Below, in pieces: positions 49,409-57,992 of a stretch of 64,000 bases of DNA (position 1 is the first letter of the stretch; each line of letters opens with the position of its first letter). The notes below the pieces were generated by a model that was given only the letters and a program-made list of their open reading frames with translations, had not been told where the DNA came from and made no database searches. Made by a program: the position numbers and the translations under genes. The stretch lies in NCBI RefSeq assembly GCF_016834655.1, contig NZ_JAENHP010000025.1:62001-126000 (forward strand). The letters are read 5' to 3'. Source of the DNA: Paractinoplanes ovalisporus. Its GTDB lineage: Bacteria > Actinomycetota > Actinomycetes > Mycobacteriales > Micromonosporaceae.

Positions 49409-50007
49409 GCCGCCTCCTCGCCCGCGGATGGCAGAAGCGCCGCCAGGGTCCCGGCCGCCACGGCCACAACGTCGGTTCCGTCATTCATCGCGTGCCGCAG
49501 GACCAGCCCCGCGCTGAGCGCACCCCAGGCCGCGACCAGCTGCGGGACCGGCAGAGCCGGGCGCAGCCCGAGTCGATCGCAGCTCTCGGTCAGCCGCGCG
49601 CCGAGTTCCCCATCGAGCCGTGCCTGCACGTCCGCGACCCGCCCCGCATGCTCCGCCCGCCCGGCCAGCGCCGCCGTGGCCTCGGCCGACACGAGCGCCC
49701 AGCGACCAACTTCCGCGGCGACGTGCCCCGGGTTGAGCGCGGCCAGCAACTCCTCGCGGCTGCCGGCCTCTCGCAACGCCGCACCGATCGCCCCGGCCAC
49801 GGCCTCGCTGTTGGCCTCGACCAGCGCGTGCCAGAGCCCTTCCTTGCCACCGAAGTGCTTGTAGACCGCCCCACGCGTGTAGCCGCCCTCGGCCGCGACC
49901 TCCTCGACGGTCGCCGCCAGATAGCCGCGCCGCAGAAACACTTCCCGCCCCGCCCCGAGCAGCCGCGCGTGGGTCTGCTCCTGGCTCTGGGCTCGTGTCA
50001 GCCGCAC
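49399..50007 (-). CDS. TetR-family transcriptional regulator
   Basis: A 202-residue repressor: N-terminal HTH LLGAGREVFLRRGYLAATVE with EEVAAEGGYTRGAVYKHF, then a helical ligand domain. GTG 50007. A 32-bp palindrome (50023-50054) lies 16 bases upstream, the expected operator. It is followed directly by an 83-aa gene. Its target beyond itself is not obvious; the APH-fold kinase gene lies upstream. Confidence 0.92.
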   Translation of the reverse strand: MRLTRAQSQEQTHARLLGAGREVFLRRGYLAATVEEVAAEGGYTRGAVYKHFGGKEGLWHALVEANSEAVAGAIGAALREAGSREELLAALNPGHVAAEVGRWALVSAEATAALAGRAEHAGRVADVQARLDGELGARLTESCDRLGLRPALPVPQLVAAWGALSAGLVLRHAMNDGTDVVAVAAGTLAALLPSAGEEAACS

Positions 50008-50022
50008 CCGAACGCCCTTTCA

Positions 50023-50054
50023 GTAACGCGACGTTTCCAGAAACACGACGTTAC
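50023..50054. promoter_or_regulatory. Long nested palindrome (putative TetR operator)
   Basis: GTAACG, 4 bases, GTTTC, CA, GAAAC, 4 bases, CGTTAC: outer arms 6 bp and inner arms 5 bp are perfectly inverted on one centre. The size (32 bp) and the position 16 bases from the TetR start suit a TetR dimer-pair site. Confidence 0.7.
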
Positions 50055-50159
50055 CGAAAAGCTTGCGCTCCGGCCAACAACCTGTCACGACTCCGGTCCG
50101 CGGTGCGGAAGAGTCCTGCGGACGGCAGCTGGGACACCGGCGGCGCGACACCGGAAAAG

Positions 50160-51320
50160 TCATGCGGCGACCACGGCTGCGGACAACCGGTCGGGGACGT
50201 CGGCCGCGTGGTACGGGTGTTCGGTGGGCTCGATGTTCTCGAGGAACGTGGCGTAGAGCAGCGCCGCCCGCAGCGGGGCCACGGGCCGCATCAGGGAGAC
50301 CGCCCGCAACGGGTCCGAACCGGGGACCGTCTGCTTCCAGCGGGTGGCCCAATCGGCCAGCAACTGGTCGCGGGCGGCCAGGGGTGAACCCTCGCCGGTG
50401 GCGCCGTCGGTCAGGCGCAGGATGTCGAGGGCCGGGTGGCCGAACGTGCAGTCGCCCCAGTCCATGATGGTCAGACGGCCGGCGTCGTCGGTGCGGACGT
50501 TGCCGGGGTGCAGGTCTCCGTGGACCAGGGTGTCGGGCAGGCCGCACTCGGCGATCGCGGCGAACCGGGACGGCAGGTCTTCGATCAGGGCTTCCAGGCC
50601 GGGAATGGACGCGGAGAACGGCTCGGCGACCTCCGCGTACGGTTCGACCTTCAGGCGGGCGTCGGGGATTCCCGCCAGCGGCCCGGGGTCGGCGGCGAAG
50701 TGGGCCTGCACGGGGTGGAAAGCGGCCGCTATGCGAGCGCACACCTCGGCTCCCGCGCCGTAGCGGTCCTCGCCGGGGGCGTGGGCCAGCAGCATCCGGC
50801 CGTTGTCGCCGTCGGCGATCAGCGAAGGCACCAGGCCGGGGAAGGCGGCGCCGACCATGCGCAGCGCGTACGGCTCGTGGGCGAAGAAGTTCGGCACCTG
50901 CTTGAGCCATGCCACGGGACGGCCGGTTGGGTCGTTCAGCCGCCAGATGGCCGACAGGTTCCAGGTGCGCTGCTGATGCGCGGTCACCCCGGGCACGACC
51001 GACGTCGCCCAGTCGATCGAGGCGGTCGGCCCTCCCACCTCGGCGTACGGCGCTCGCTGGGGGTGGGGCTTCACGAGGCTTTCGCCGTACGGGGAAACGG
51101 GGTTGATCTGACCGGGGAAGGAACCGGTGACCTCGGCCAGATAGGTGACGCGGCCACCGGGCGGCGCGGGGCGCTCGGCGCGCAGCAGCCGGAGCACCTG
51201 GACGCCGGGGCCGAAGCCGCTGACCTCCTGCCACCACGGCAGCTCGGCCTCGAACGGCGAGGCCTCGCCCAGCACCTCGCCCGAGCGATCGACCAGCATC
51301 AGCGTCACGATTCGCTTCAC
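50160..51320 (-). CDS. APH-fold (aminoglycoside-phosphotransferase-like) kinase with N-terminal extension
   Basis: A 386-residue protein. The C-terminal half is a kinase: LVHGDLHPGNVRTDDAG near residue 268 (catalytic Asp), then LTIMDWGDCTFGHPALDI. The first 130 residues are a separate domain with a NUDIX-like flavour (IVTLMLVDRSGEVLGEASPF). It would phosphorylate a small molecule; antibiotic resistance is not proven. It is not clustered with known substrates. The gap 50055-50159 shows no operator of its own. Confidence 0.85.
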   Translation of the reverse strand: MKRIVTLMLVDRSGEVLGEASPFEAELPWWQEVSGFGPGVQVLRLLRAERPAPPGGRVTYLAEVTGSFPGQINPVSPYGESLVKPHPQRAPYAEVGGPTASIDWATSVVPGVTAHQQRTWNLSAIWRLNDPTGRPVAWLKQVPNFFAHEPYALRMVGAAFPGLVPSLIADGDNGRMLLAHAPGEDRYGAGAEVCARIAAAFHPVQAHFAADPGPLAGIPDARLKVEPYAEVAEPFSASIPGLEALIEDLPSRFAAIAECGLPDTLVHGDLHPGNVRTDDAGRLTIMDWGDCTFGHPALDILRLTDGATGEGSPLAARDQLLADWATRWKQTVPGSDPLRAVSLMRPVAPLRAALLYATFLENIEPTEHPYHAADVPDRLSAAVVAA

Positions 51321-51358
51321 GACCGCAAACCGTAACGTGCGACCGATAGTTTGCTCAC

Positions 51359-52129
51359 GTGGATTTCTCGCAGGTCGGTTGCCTCCTCGCCTTCGACGTC
51401 ACCGAACCCGCCGAAGTGGTCCTGCAGATCTCGGCCGAAAAAACGGAAAAGTCCGATTTGTCAGCGACAAGAGGGGCGCTGAAACAGCTCGACGACGGCC
51501 AGGTGATGCTGCACGCACCCGAGGGACGGGTCGAGATCACGTACGAGGCCGAGATCAGGCCCGGAGGCGAGCCGTCACGCGTCACCGAGGTCGAGCGGAT
51601 CATCGCCACGCGCCCGAGCCGGTACTGCCCGTCCGACCGCCTCGGCGGCTTCGCGATCAGGCAGTTCGGCGGGATGAAGGACGCGGCGGAGACCGTACGG
51701 GCGATCACTTCCTGGGTGTACGGCCATCTCGCGTACACACCGGGAAGCAGCGGCCCCACCACCGACGCGGTCGACACCCTGCTCAGTGGTGAGGGCGTGT
51801 GCCGCGACTACGCGCATCTGGTCGCCACGCTGTGCCGCGCGCTCGACATCCCGGCCCGGGTCGCCGCCGTCTACGCGCCGGGGCTCGACCCGATGGACTT
51901 CCACCTGGTCGTCGAGACCGCGCTCGACGGCCGCTGGCGGGTCTGGGACGCCACCCGGCTCGCGCCCCGGCCGAGCCTGATCCGCATCGCGACCGGCCGC
52001 GACGCCGCCGACACCGCCCTGGCCACCACGCTGTCGGGCGCGCTCACCATGCCCGACATCCGGATCACCGCCGTCGCGGGCGGCGACCTGCCGTTCGACG
52101 ACCATTCCGGCCTGGTGTCACTGCCCTGA
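51359..52129 (+). CDS. Transglutaminase-like protein
   Basis: A 256-residue cytoplasmic protein of the transglutaminase/protease-like fold. Candidate triad: Cys near 148 in GVCRDYAHLVATLCRAL, His near 181 in MDFHLVVE, and Asp near 197 in RVWDATRL. A beta domain precedes it. It may cut or crosslink amide bonds; substrate unknown. GTG 51359. Followed 18 bases later by the 353-aa gene, probably one transcript. Confidence 0.88.
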   Translation: MDFSQVGCLLAFDVTEPAEVVLQISAEKTEKSDLSATRGALKQLDDGQVMLHAPEGRVEITYEAEIRPGGEPSRVTEVERIIATRPSRYCPSDRLGGFAIRQFGGMKDAAETVRAITSWVYGHLAYTPGSSGPTTDAVDTLLSGEGVCRDYAHLVATLCRALDIPARVAAVYAPGLDPMDFHLVVETALDGRWRVWDATRLAPRPSLIRIATGRDAADTALATTLSGALTMPDIRITAVAGGDLPFDDHSGLVSLP

Positions 52130-52147
52130 CCCGCATACGATGCGCGG

Positions 52148-53209
52148 ATGTTCGGACGCCCCGGAACCGCCCTGCCCGAGCTCTGCACCGATCTGGCCAA
52201 GGCGGTGATCCGGCTCGACTCGCGGGCCTCGACCAAGAGCTACCGCGCCATTGTGGACCGTCTCCCCCAAGCCGATCAGCCGGAACTGACCGCCGCGCTC
52301 GCGCCGCTGGTTCCGGCGCTGGAACAGGTCGCCCTCGGCAACGGCGGGATGCTGGCCACGCTGGTCGCCGGTCTGATCGAGCAAGGCGCCGACCCGCTAC
52401 CGGTGCTGCCGGTGCTGGTCGACCGCCTGGCGACCGGGCTCGAGCTGGCCGCCCAGTTCGGGGTGCTGGCCGACAAGCTGGGCAATGAGGTGACCGCCCC
52501 GACCTCGGCCGACGAATACCGCGACCTGCGCGAACGCCTGGTGCGGGCGGCGCCCTCGGCCGGGCTCAGCGTCGAGGAGGCCGGCGAGATCACGCAGGCC
52601 TGGTTCACGGTGAAGGACTGGATCCCCAGCCTGCTGCTGCCCCTTCAGCAGAAGCCGGCCCGTCAGGCGCTGCCGCAGCGCGAACGCCTGACCGCGGCCA
52701 CGGCCGGGATGACTCCGCACGCCGACGACGCGGCCTGGCTCTACGGGCTGCTCGAGGTGCTCGACGACGAGCCGCTGCTCGTGCTGCACCGGCCGACCAA
52801 GCAGGCGTACGACCTGACGATCAGTGGCGTGGGCGACAACTTCCAGCTGCACACCCTGCTGGCCGCGACCCTGATCGGGCCGGCCTCGCGCGGGCTGCTG
52901 CCGGGCACGCCGCCCGAGGCCGCCTGGGTCGCGTCGGCCACCGAGGGCGAGCTGTCGCCGCCGTCGCCGATCCACGGGCAGTTCTACCTGGCCGACGCGA
53001 CCGGCGAGACGATCTGGAACGAGGGCCGGCCGGCCGACATCCCACTGCTCGGCGATCACCGTGTGGTGGTGCTCGACCCTCCGCCGTACGAGCGCAGCTG
53101 GAACATCGGACGCACTTATCCGCTGATGAAACCCGAGGTCACGCTGAACCGGGTGCTCCCGGCGGCGGAGGCTTTCGAGTGGGCGTCGCGGGTGTCTCCG
53201 GCGTCATAG
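52148..53209 (+). CDS. Conserved hypothetical protein, 353 aa
   Basis: No known domain recognised. It looks soluble, mostly helical in the first 200 residues (ALAPLVPALEQVALGNGGML), with a more beta-rich C-terminal part carrying GQFYLADATGETIWNEGRPA, which looks like a ligand-binding or DUF domain. Cotranscribed with the transglutaminase-like gene. Its 3' end overlaps the GNAT gene by 71 bases, unusually long. Confidence 0.68.
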   Translation: MFGRPGTALPELCTDLAKAVIRLDSRASTKSYRAIVDRLPQADQPELTAALAPLVPALEQVALGNGGMLATLVAGLIEQGADPLPVLPVLVDRLATGLELAAQFGVLADKLGNEVTAPTSADEYRDLRERLVRAAPSAGLSVEEAGEITQAWFTVKDWIPSLLLPLQQKPARQALPQRERLTAATAGMTPHADDAAWLYGLLEVLDDEPLLVLHRPTKQAYDLTISGVGDNFQLHTLLAATLIGPASRGLLPGTPPEAAWVASATEGELSPPSPIHGQFYLADATGETIWNEGRPADIPLLGDHRVVVLDPPPYERSWNIGRTYPLMKPEVTLNRVLPAAEAFEWASRVSPAS

Positions 53210-53945
53210 CCCTCAGCATGCTCCTCGACCCGACCGGCTCGAAGCCCCGTTTCCCGCCCGGCGCGGTGGTGAGAAGCACAACATCGGTCGCGACGGTGGC
53301 GGCCTCGGCGCAGGCGGCGGCGAAGACCGCGTCGGTGCGGCCGTCGGGGGCGTAGGTCGCGCCGACCCGGGTCATTCCGGCGATCACGGGGGTGCGGCCG
53401 GCCATCGCGGTGGGGACGCCGTCAACTTCCCAGAGCGTCAGGCCCCCGTACGAGAGAGGAAAGTCGACCACGTAGGCCAGGTCGCTCGGATCGCCCGGGT
53501 TGGCCGCCATCAGCTCGTGGTACCAGCGCACCAGCAGGTCGCGGTCGTCGAGGGTCGCCCGGCGGGCCCCTTTGCCGGGTGGCGGCGGTGGGGTGGCGAG
53601 CCGGCTGATCGTGATGCGGACCTGTTCCTCGAGGCCGGGCCACGTGGTGCGGGCCTGGTCGAGCGAGCGTGTGTCGACGCCGAGCCCGGTCACTCCGGGC
53701 AGCACCGAGGCCAGCGGCGTCCAGGCATCGTCGGGCAGCGGCGTCAGGACCGGCGCGTGCCGGGGCGCCCGCAGGAAGGCGCCGGTCGCGGGCGAACCCC
53801 ACCACCCGAAGAGCCGTTCCTCGGCCGTCGGGTAGGCCGCCTCGGTGAGTAGCAACGTGTTGCCGACCGGGTCGGCGCGCAGGAAATCGCCCGCGGCGGC
53901 CAGGAACTTGCGGACGTCCGTCGTGGTGACCCAGCCCTGACTCAT
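53139..53945 (-). CDS. GNAT-family N-acetyltransferase-like protein
   Basis: A 268-residue protein. The GNAT fold is in the second half: ATLDDRDLLVRWYHELMA, GGLTLWEVDGVPTAMAGR, and the acetyl-CoA region RVGATYAPDGRTDAVFAAAC. The first half may be a second, decayed GNAT domain, as in many actinomycete members. Acceptor unknown. ATG 53945; the C-terminus (Pro-rich) overlaps the 353-aa gene by 71 bases. Divergent from allantoinase. Confidence 0.82.
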   Translation of the reverse strand: MSQGWVTTTDVRKFLAAAGDFLRADPVGNTLLLTEAAYPTAEERLFGWWGSPATGAFLRAPRHAPVLTPLPDDAWTPLASVLPGVTGLGVDTRSLDQARTTWPGLEEQVRITISRLATPPPPPGKGARRATLDDRDLLVRWYHELMAANPGDPSDLAYVVDFPLSYGGLTLWEVDGVPTAMAGRTPVIAGMTRVGATYAPDGRTDAVFAAACAEAATVATDVVLLTTAPGGKRGFEPVGSRSMLRAMTPETPATPTRKPPPPGAPGSA

Positions 53946-53987
53946 GAGCTCATTTTTCCTGTCACACACCGGCGCTAGGGTCGGCGG

Positions 53988-55304
53988 ATGGTGGAGCTGG
54001 TTCTGCGTTCTCGGCGGGTGGTCCTCGGTGATGGCGAGCGGGCGGCCGCCGTGGCCGTGTCGGGCGGCAAGGTGGTGGCGGTGGCCGGCTACGACGACGT
54101 GTTCGACACCGAGATCGACACCGACCTGGGCGAGACGGCGCTGCTGCCGGGCCTGGTCGACACCCACGTGCATGTGAACGAGCCGGGCCGCACAGAGTGG
54201 GAGGGTTTCGCCTCGGCGACCCGCGCGGCGGCGGCCGGTGGCGTGACCGTCATCGTCGACATGCCGCTCAACAGCCTGCCGCCGACCGTCGACGTCGAGG
54301 CCCTGGGCATCAAACAGGCGGCCGCGCGGGGGCAGACGTTTGTCGACGTCGGGTTCTGGGGCGGCGCCATCCCCGGCAATGTGTCCAAATTGCCCGCTCT
54401 GCATGCTGCCGGTGTGTTCGGCTTCAAGGCCTTCCTGGCCGATTCCGGGGTGCCGGAGTTTCCACCCGTGTCGGCCGCGGAGCTGCGGGAGGCTGTCTCG
54501 GTCGTGCCGCGCGCCCAGTTTGTCGTGCACGCCGAAGACCCTGACCATCTGGGCGATTTGCCGGGCTCGGCAACCTACGGTGAGTTCCTGGCCTCCCGGC
54601 CCGTCGAGGCCGAGCATGCGGCCGTGAGCACCGCCATCGACGCCGCCCGCCAGACCGGCGGCCGCGTGCACATCCTGCATCTCTCGGCGGCCACCGCCCT
54701 CCCGCTCATCGAGGCGGCCCGGGCCGAGGGGCTGCGGGTCACGGCCGAGACCTGCCCGCACTACCTCACCCTCGACGCCGACCAGATCCCCGAGGGCGCG
54801 ACCGAGTTCAAGTGCTGCCCGCCGATCCGCGACGCCGCGAACGCCGACCTCCTCTGGCGGGCGCTGGCCGACGGGCTGATCACGTGTGTGGTCAGCGACC
54901 ACTCCCCCTGCACACCCGAGCTCAAGCGGCGCGACACCGGCGACTTCGCGGCGGCGTGGGGCGGCATCGCGTCGGTGCAACTGGGTCTGCCGGTGATCTG
55001 GACCTCGGCCCGTGCCCGTGGCTATTCGCTCGCCGACGTGGTCGACTGGATGGCACGCCGCCCGGCCGACCTGGTGGGGCTGCGTGACAAGGGCCGGATC
55101 GAGGTGGGCGCCGACGCCGACCTGGTCGCGTTCGACCCCGACGACACCTTCGTCGTCGAGCCGGCCCGGTTGCACCACAAGAACCCCGTCACGCCGTACG
55201 CGGGAAAGAAGTTGGCCGGTGTCGTCCGCACCACCTGGTTGCGCGGGCACGCCGTGACCGGCGAATCGGCGCGGGGGAGGTTCCTGACGCGGAAGGACGC
55301 CTGA
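53988..55304 (+). CDS. allB: Allantoinase
   Basis: A 438-residue cyclic amidohydrolase that opens allantoin to allantoate. Metal ligands His60 and His62 are in LVDTHVHVNEPG, the carbamylated Lys147 in FGFKAFLADSG, His in QFVVHAEDP and ILHLSAA, and the Asp in VVSDHSPCTPELK. The length matches AllB. ATG 53988. Its TGA overlaps the allantoicase ATG by one base, so the two are translated together. It lies 42 bases from the divergent GNAT gene, so any regulator would act in that short gap. Confidence 0.96.
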   Translation: MVELVLRSRRVVLGDGERAAAVAVSGGKVVAVAGYDDVFDTEIDTDLGETALLPGLVDTHVHVNEPGRTEWEGFASATRAAAAGGVTVIVDMPLNSLPPTVDVEALGIKQAAARGQTFVDVGFWGGAIPGNVSKLPALHAAGVFGFKAFLADSGVPEFPPVSAAELREAVSVVPRAQFVVHAEDPDHLGDLPGSATYGEFLASRPVEAEHAAVSTAIDAARQTGGRVHILHLSAATALPLIEAARAEGLRVTAETCPHYLTLDADQIPEGATEFKCCPPIRDAANADLLWRALADGLITCVVSDHSPCTPELKRRDTGDFAAAWGGIASVQLGLPVIWTSARARGYSLADVVDWMARRPADLVGLRDKGRIEVGADADLVAFDPDDTFVVEPARLHHKNPVTPYAGKKLAGVVRTTWLRGHAVTGESARGRFLTRKDA

Positions 55305-56338
55305 TGGAGGATTTCGCCGCTGTGCCCGACTCGGTCTCACGAGCCCTCGGCGAGGATTTCGCCACGCTGCCCGACCTGGCCTCGCGTGCACTCGGGGGTG
55401 GTGTCGTGCACGCGAACGACGAGTTCTTCGCGGCGGCCGACCACCTGGTGCTCCCGACGGCGCCGGTCTACGCGCCGCGCACCTTCGACCACAAGGGCCA
55501 GGTGTACGACGGGTGGGAGACCCGGCGGCGGCGCGAACCGGGCGCGGACGTGGCGATCATCCGGCTCGGCGCGCCCGGCGTGATCCGGGGCGTCGACGTC
55601 GACACGGCGTTCTTCACCGGCAACTACCCGCCCCACGCGGCGATCGACGGGCTGGCCGTCGAGGGCTATCCGGAGCCGGCCGAGCTGCTGGCCGCTTCGT
55701 GGACCCCGCTGGTCCCGAAGTCGCCGCTCAAGGGTGACAGCCGCAACCTGTTCGCCGTCACCGACGAGCGGCGCTTCACCCACGTACGGCTGACGATCTT
55801 CCCGGACGGCGGTGTGGCCCGGCTCCGCGTGCACGGCACGGCGGTTCCCGATCCGCGGCTGCTGCCCGAGGTGTTCGACGTGGCAGCGCTGGTCAACGGC
55901 GCCCGGATCACCGAGTGCAGCAACATGTTCTACGGCCACCCCGAAAACATGCTGATGCCCGGCCTGGCCCAGCACATGGGCGACGGCTGGGAGACGTCCC
56001 GCCGCCGCGACGACGCGAACGACTGGGTGACGGTCCGGCTGGCCGCGCCGGCCGAGATCACGCTGGTCGACCTCGACACGACCCACTTCAAGGGCAACGC
56101 GCCGGGCTGGGCCACGGTCCGCGGCAGCGAAGACGGCGTCGACTGGTTCGACATCCTGCCGCGCACCGCCCTGCGTCCGGACACCCCACACCATTTCCCC
56201 GTACGGCCTGAGCGCGTCGCCACGCACGCCAGGCTCGACATCTTCCCCGACGGCGGCATGGCCCGGCTTCGCCTGCACGGACGGCCGGCCGCGAACACCC
56301 TCGAGGAGCAGTTCCGCCGGCACACGCCCGGTTCCTAG
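55304..56338 (+). CDS. alc: Allantoicase
   Basis: A 344-residue enzyme converting allantoate to ureidoglycolate and urea. It has two homologous allantoicase beta-sandwich modules, at about 35-180 (DHKGQVYDGWETRRRREPGA, RLTIFPDGGVARLRVHG) and 195-330 (HMGDGWETSRRRDD, RLDIFPDGGMARLRLHG). The first 31 residues are an unusual 15-residue tandem duplication (EDFAAVPDSVSRALG then EDFATLPDLASRALG). Coupled to allantoinase through TGATG. Confidence 0.95.
   Translation: MEDFAAVPDSVSRALGEDFATLPDLASRALGGGVVHANDEFFAAADHLVLPTAPVYAPRTFDHKGQVYDGWETRRRREPGADVAIIRLGAPGVIRGVDVDTAFFTGNYPPHAAIDGLAVEGYPEPAELLAASWTPLVPKSPLKGDSRNLFAVTDERRFTHVRLTIFPDGGVARLRVHGTAVPDPRLLPEVFDVAALVNGARITECSNMFYGHPENMLMPGLAQHMGDGWETSRRRDDANDWVTVRLAAPAEITLVDLDTTHFKGNAPGWATVRGSEDGVDWFDILPRTALRPDTPHHFPVRPERVATHARLDIFPDGGMARLRLHGRPAANTLEEQFRRHTPGS
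55307..55396 (+). repeat. 45-bp in-frame tandem duplication at the allantoicase N-terminus
   Basis: Two 45-base units, 55307-55351 and 55352-55396, encode the two 15-residue copies. They share GAGGATTTCGCC and CCCGAC but differ at several bases, so the duplication is not fresh. It adds only N-terminal residues and leaves both catalytic modules intact. Confidence 0.8.
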
Positions 56339-56426
56339 CTCGTCGTTCTCCCCGTTCCCTACGGCCGGTCACCCGGGTCGCGCTGTGACCCACCTGACGT
56401 ACGAGGTGTTGCGGTAGTTTGCCGCC

Positions 56427-56750
56427 ATGGCCTACGACGACGTGCTGGTCCAGCGTCTGCGCGACCGCCTGACCGACCCGGCGGTGACCGAGCGCAAGAT
56501 GTTCGGCGCCTTGGCCTTCTTCACCAACGGCAACATGACGGTGGGCGTCCACGACGACCAGCTGATCGTGCGCTTGAGCGTCCCCGAGGTCGAGGCCGCG
56601 CTGACCCGCCCCGGAGTGCACCCGTTCGAAGGCAACGGCCGCACCATGAAGAGCTGGATCCTGGTCGACGGCGACCACCTGGACGACGACTCCCTGGACG
56701 CGTGGGTGGCCGCCGCCCTGGATCACGTGACCGGGTTGCCGCCCAAGTGA
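56427..56750 (+). CDS. TfoX/Sxy N-terminal-domain protein
   Basis: A 107-residue single-domain protein: MAYDDVLVQRLRDRL, ERKMFGALAFFTNGNM, and DDDSLDAWVAAALDHV. In gammaproteobacteria the two-domain TfoX controls competence; the short actinobacterial form has no proven role. ATG 56427; no obvious ribosome site. It overlaps the convergent 73-aa gene by 28 bases. Confidence 0.87.
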   Translation: MAYDDVLVQRLRDRLTDPAVTERKMFGALAFFTNGNMTVGVHDDQLIVRLSVPEVEAALTRPGVHPFEGNGRTMKSWILVDGDHLDDDSLDAWVAAALDHVTGLPPK

Positions 56751-56944
56751 CGGCGCTTCGCCCGATACGGCTGCAGGTAGAGATAGGCCCCCGAGAAGAA
56801 CAACATCGCAAGCGGCAACAACGGCGTGTACGAAACCCACACCAGCGACTCACCACCGACGGTCAGCGCCACCGTCGTCGCGATCACGGTGACCGTGAAG
56901 AACACCGCCATCCACCGGTGCGCCTGCCGAATCCACTTGCCCAT
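56723..56944 (-). CDS. Small two-helix membrane protein, 73 aa
   Basis: Two helices, WMAVFFTVTVIATTVALTV and YTPLLPLAMLFFSGAYLYL, with a basic C-terminus. A good ribosome site GAGGAGG stands before ATG 56944. The family is a small actinomycete membrane protein; function unknown. It overlaps the TfoX gene's 3' end. Confidence 0.75.
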   Translation of the reverse strand: MGKWIRQAHRWMAVFFTVTVIATTVALTVGGESLVWVSYTPLLPLAMLFFSGAYLYLQPYRAKRRHLGGNPVT

Positions 56945-57071
56945 CTCAGACCTCCTCGTCGGGTGTTGACGCAGGTCACGCTATGGGCACCGCGGCATCA
57001 CCCGCTTCTCGATTCCTGACCGTTCCCGTTTCCTCGTGGCCCCGTCGCGGGCCGGCGTGCCCGATGCGTTC

Positions 57072-57107
57072 GGCGCGCCCGGCGTTCCAGGCGCGCTCGG
57101 CGTTCCC
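57072..57107 (+). repeat. 18-bp tandem repeat, two copies
   Basis: GGCGCGCCCGGCGTTCCA and GGCGCGCTCGGCGTTCCC follow each other directly, two differences in 18. They lie in an open frame upstream of the alpha/beta hydrolase start, before ATG 57183, and would encode GAPGVP-like repeats if translated. I treat them as non-coding. Confidence 0.6.
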
Positions 57108-57182
57108 GGTTACCACGCTGCGCTGTCCGGCCGGTCCGGTCACCGCGCCGCCGTATTCGGCCGGCATGGCTACCGTGCGGGG

Positions 57183-57992
57183 ATGCGCGCGCCGATCCAC
57201 GTCACCGAATGGCCCGGGCCACCCGCGGCAACGCCGGCGCTGCTGGTGCACGGCACGCTCTCGTGGGCGTCACGCACGTTCGAACATCAGCGCCCGCTGG
57301 CGACCAACCGCCGGGTGCTGCTCCCCGATCGGCGCGGCTTCGGCGACAGCCCCGACCTGGAAGGCCCGTTCACCAGCGACTACGCGGTAGACGCGACCGA
57401 CGTACGCGCGCTGATGGCCGCCGCCGGACCGAAGGGCGTGCACCTGGTCGGCCATTCATACGGCGGCACGGTCGCGATGCTGGCCGCCGCCGCGGAACCC
57501 GACCTGGTGCGCTCGCTGGTGCTGATAGAGCCGTGCGCCCACACCGCAGCCACCGACGCACCGCTGGTCGCGAACGCCATCGAGGACGCCCGCCGCTTCA
57601 TGGCCACCGCCCGGCAGGGCTCCCCCGAGGCGTACGCCGACGTGGTCTTCGGCGACCGCCCCCGACCCGGCCCACCGGCCCGCGTGTTGCGCGCGGCCCG
57701 GACGGCCCTGAACGAACGCCCGTGCTGGCTGGCCGACCTGCCGACCGCAGCGCTGCACGCGGCGCCGTTCCCCAAGCTGGTCGTGCTCGGCGGCTGGGAA
57801 ACTGCCACACCCGGCTACCGCCCCGGCATGGCCGAGCTGATGACCACCGTCGGCACCGCCGTCGCCGCCCGCATCGACGCCCAGCTGTTCCCCATCCCCG
57901 GCGCGGCTCACGAGCCCCAGCGCGAACAGCCCGAAACACTCAACACGTTGCTCGAATCCTTCTGGGCCGCCGCGGCGTACGGAAGGCCTTAG
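57183..57992 (+). CDS. Alpha/beta hydrolase
   Basis: A 269-residue hydrolase: the oxyanion stretch LLVHGTLSWASRTFEHQRPL, nucleophile Ser92 in VGHSYGGTVAML, and the C-terminal His in PGAAHEPQ. Substrate (ester, lactone or haloalkane) unknown. ATG 57183 is preferred; an open frame extends to 57036 with Gly/Pro-rich residues. The stop TAG interlocks with the DUF6986-like stop in TTAG (57989-57992). Confidence 0.88.
   Translation: MRAPIHVTEWPGPPAATPALLVHGTLSWASRTFEHQRPLATNRRVLLPDRRGFGDSPDLEGPFTSDYAVDATDVRALMAAAGPKGVHLVGHSYGGTVAMLAAAAEPDLVRSLVLIEPCAHTAATDAPLVANAIEDARRFMATARQGSPEAYADVVFGDRPRPGPPARVLRAARTALNERPCWLADLPTAALHAAPFPKLVVLGGWETATPGYRPGMAELMTTVGTAVAARIDAQLFPIPGAAHEPQREQPETLNTLLESFWAAAAYGRP

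Noticed and set aside
53139..55391. Extension of the GNAT gene to 750 residues
   Set aside because: The extra 480 residues are antisense to allantoinase; the homology starts at ATG 53945.
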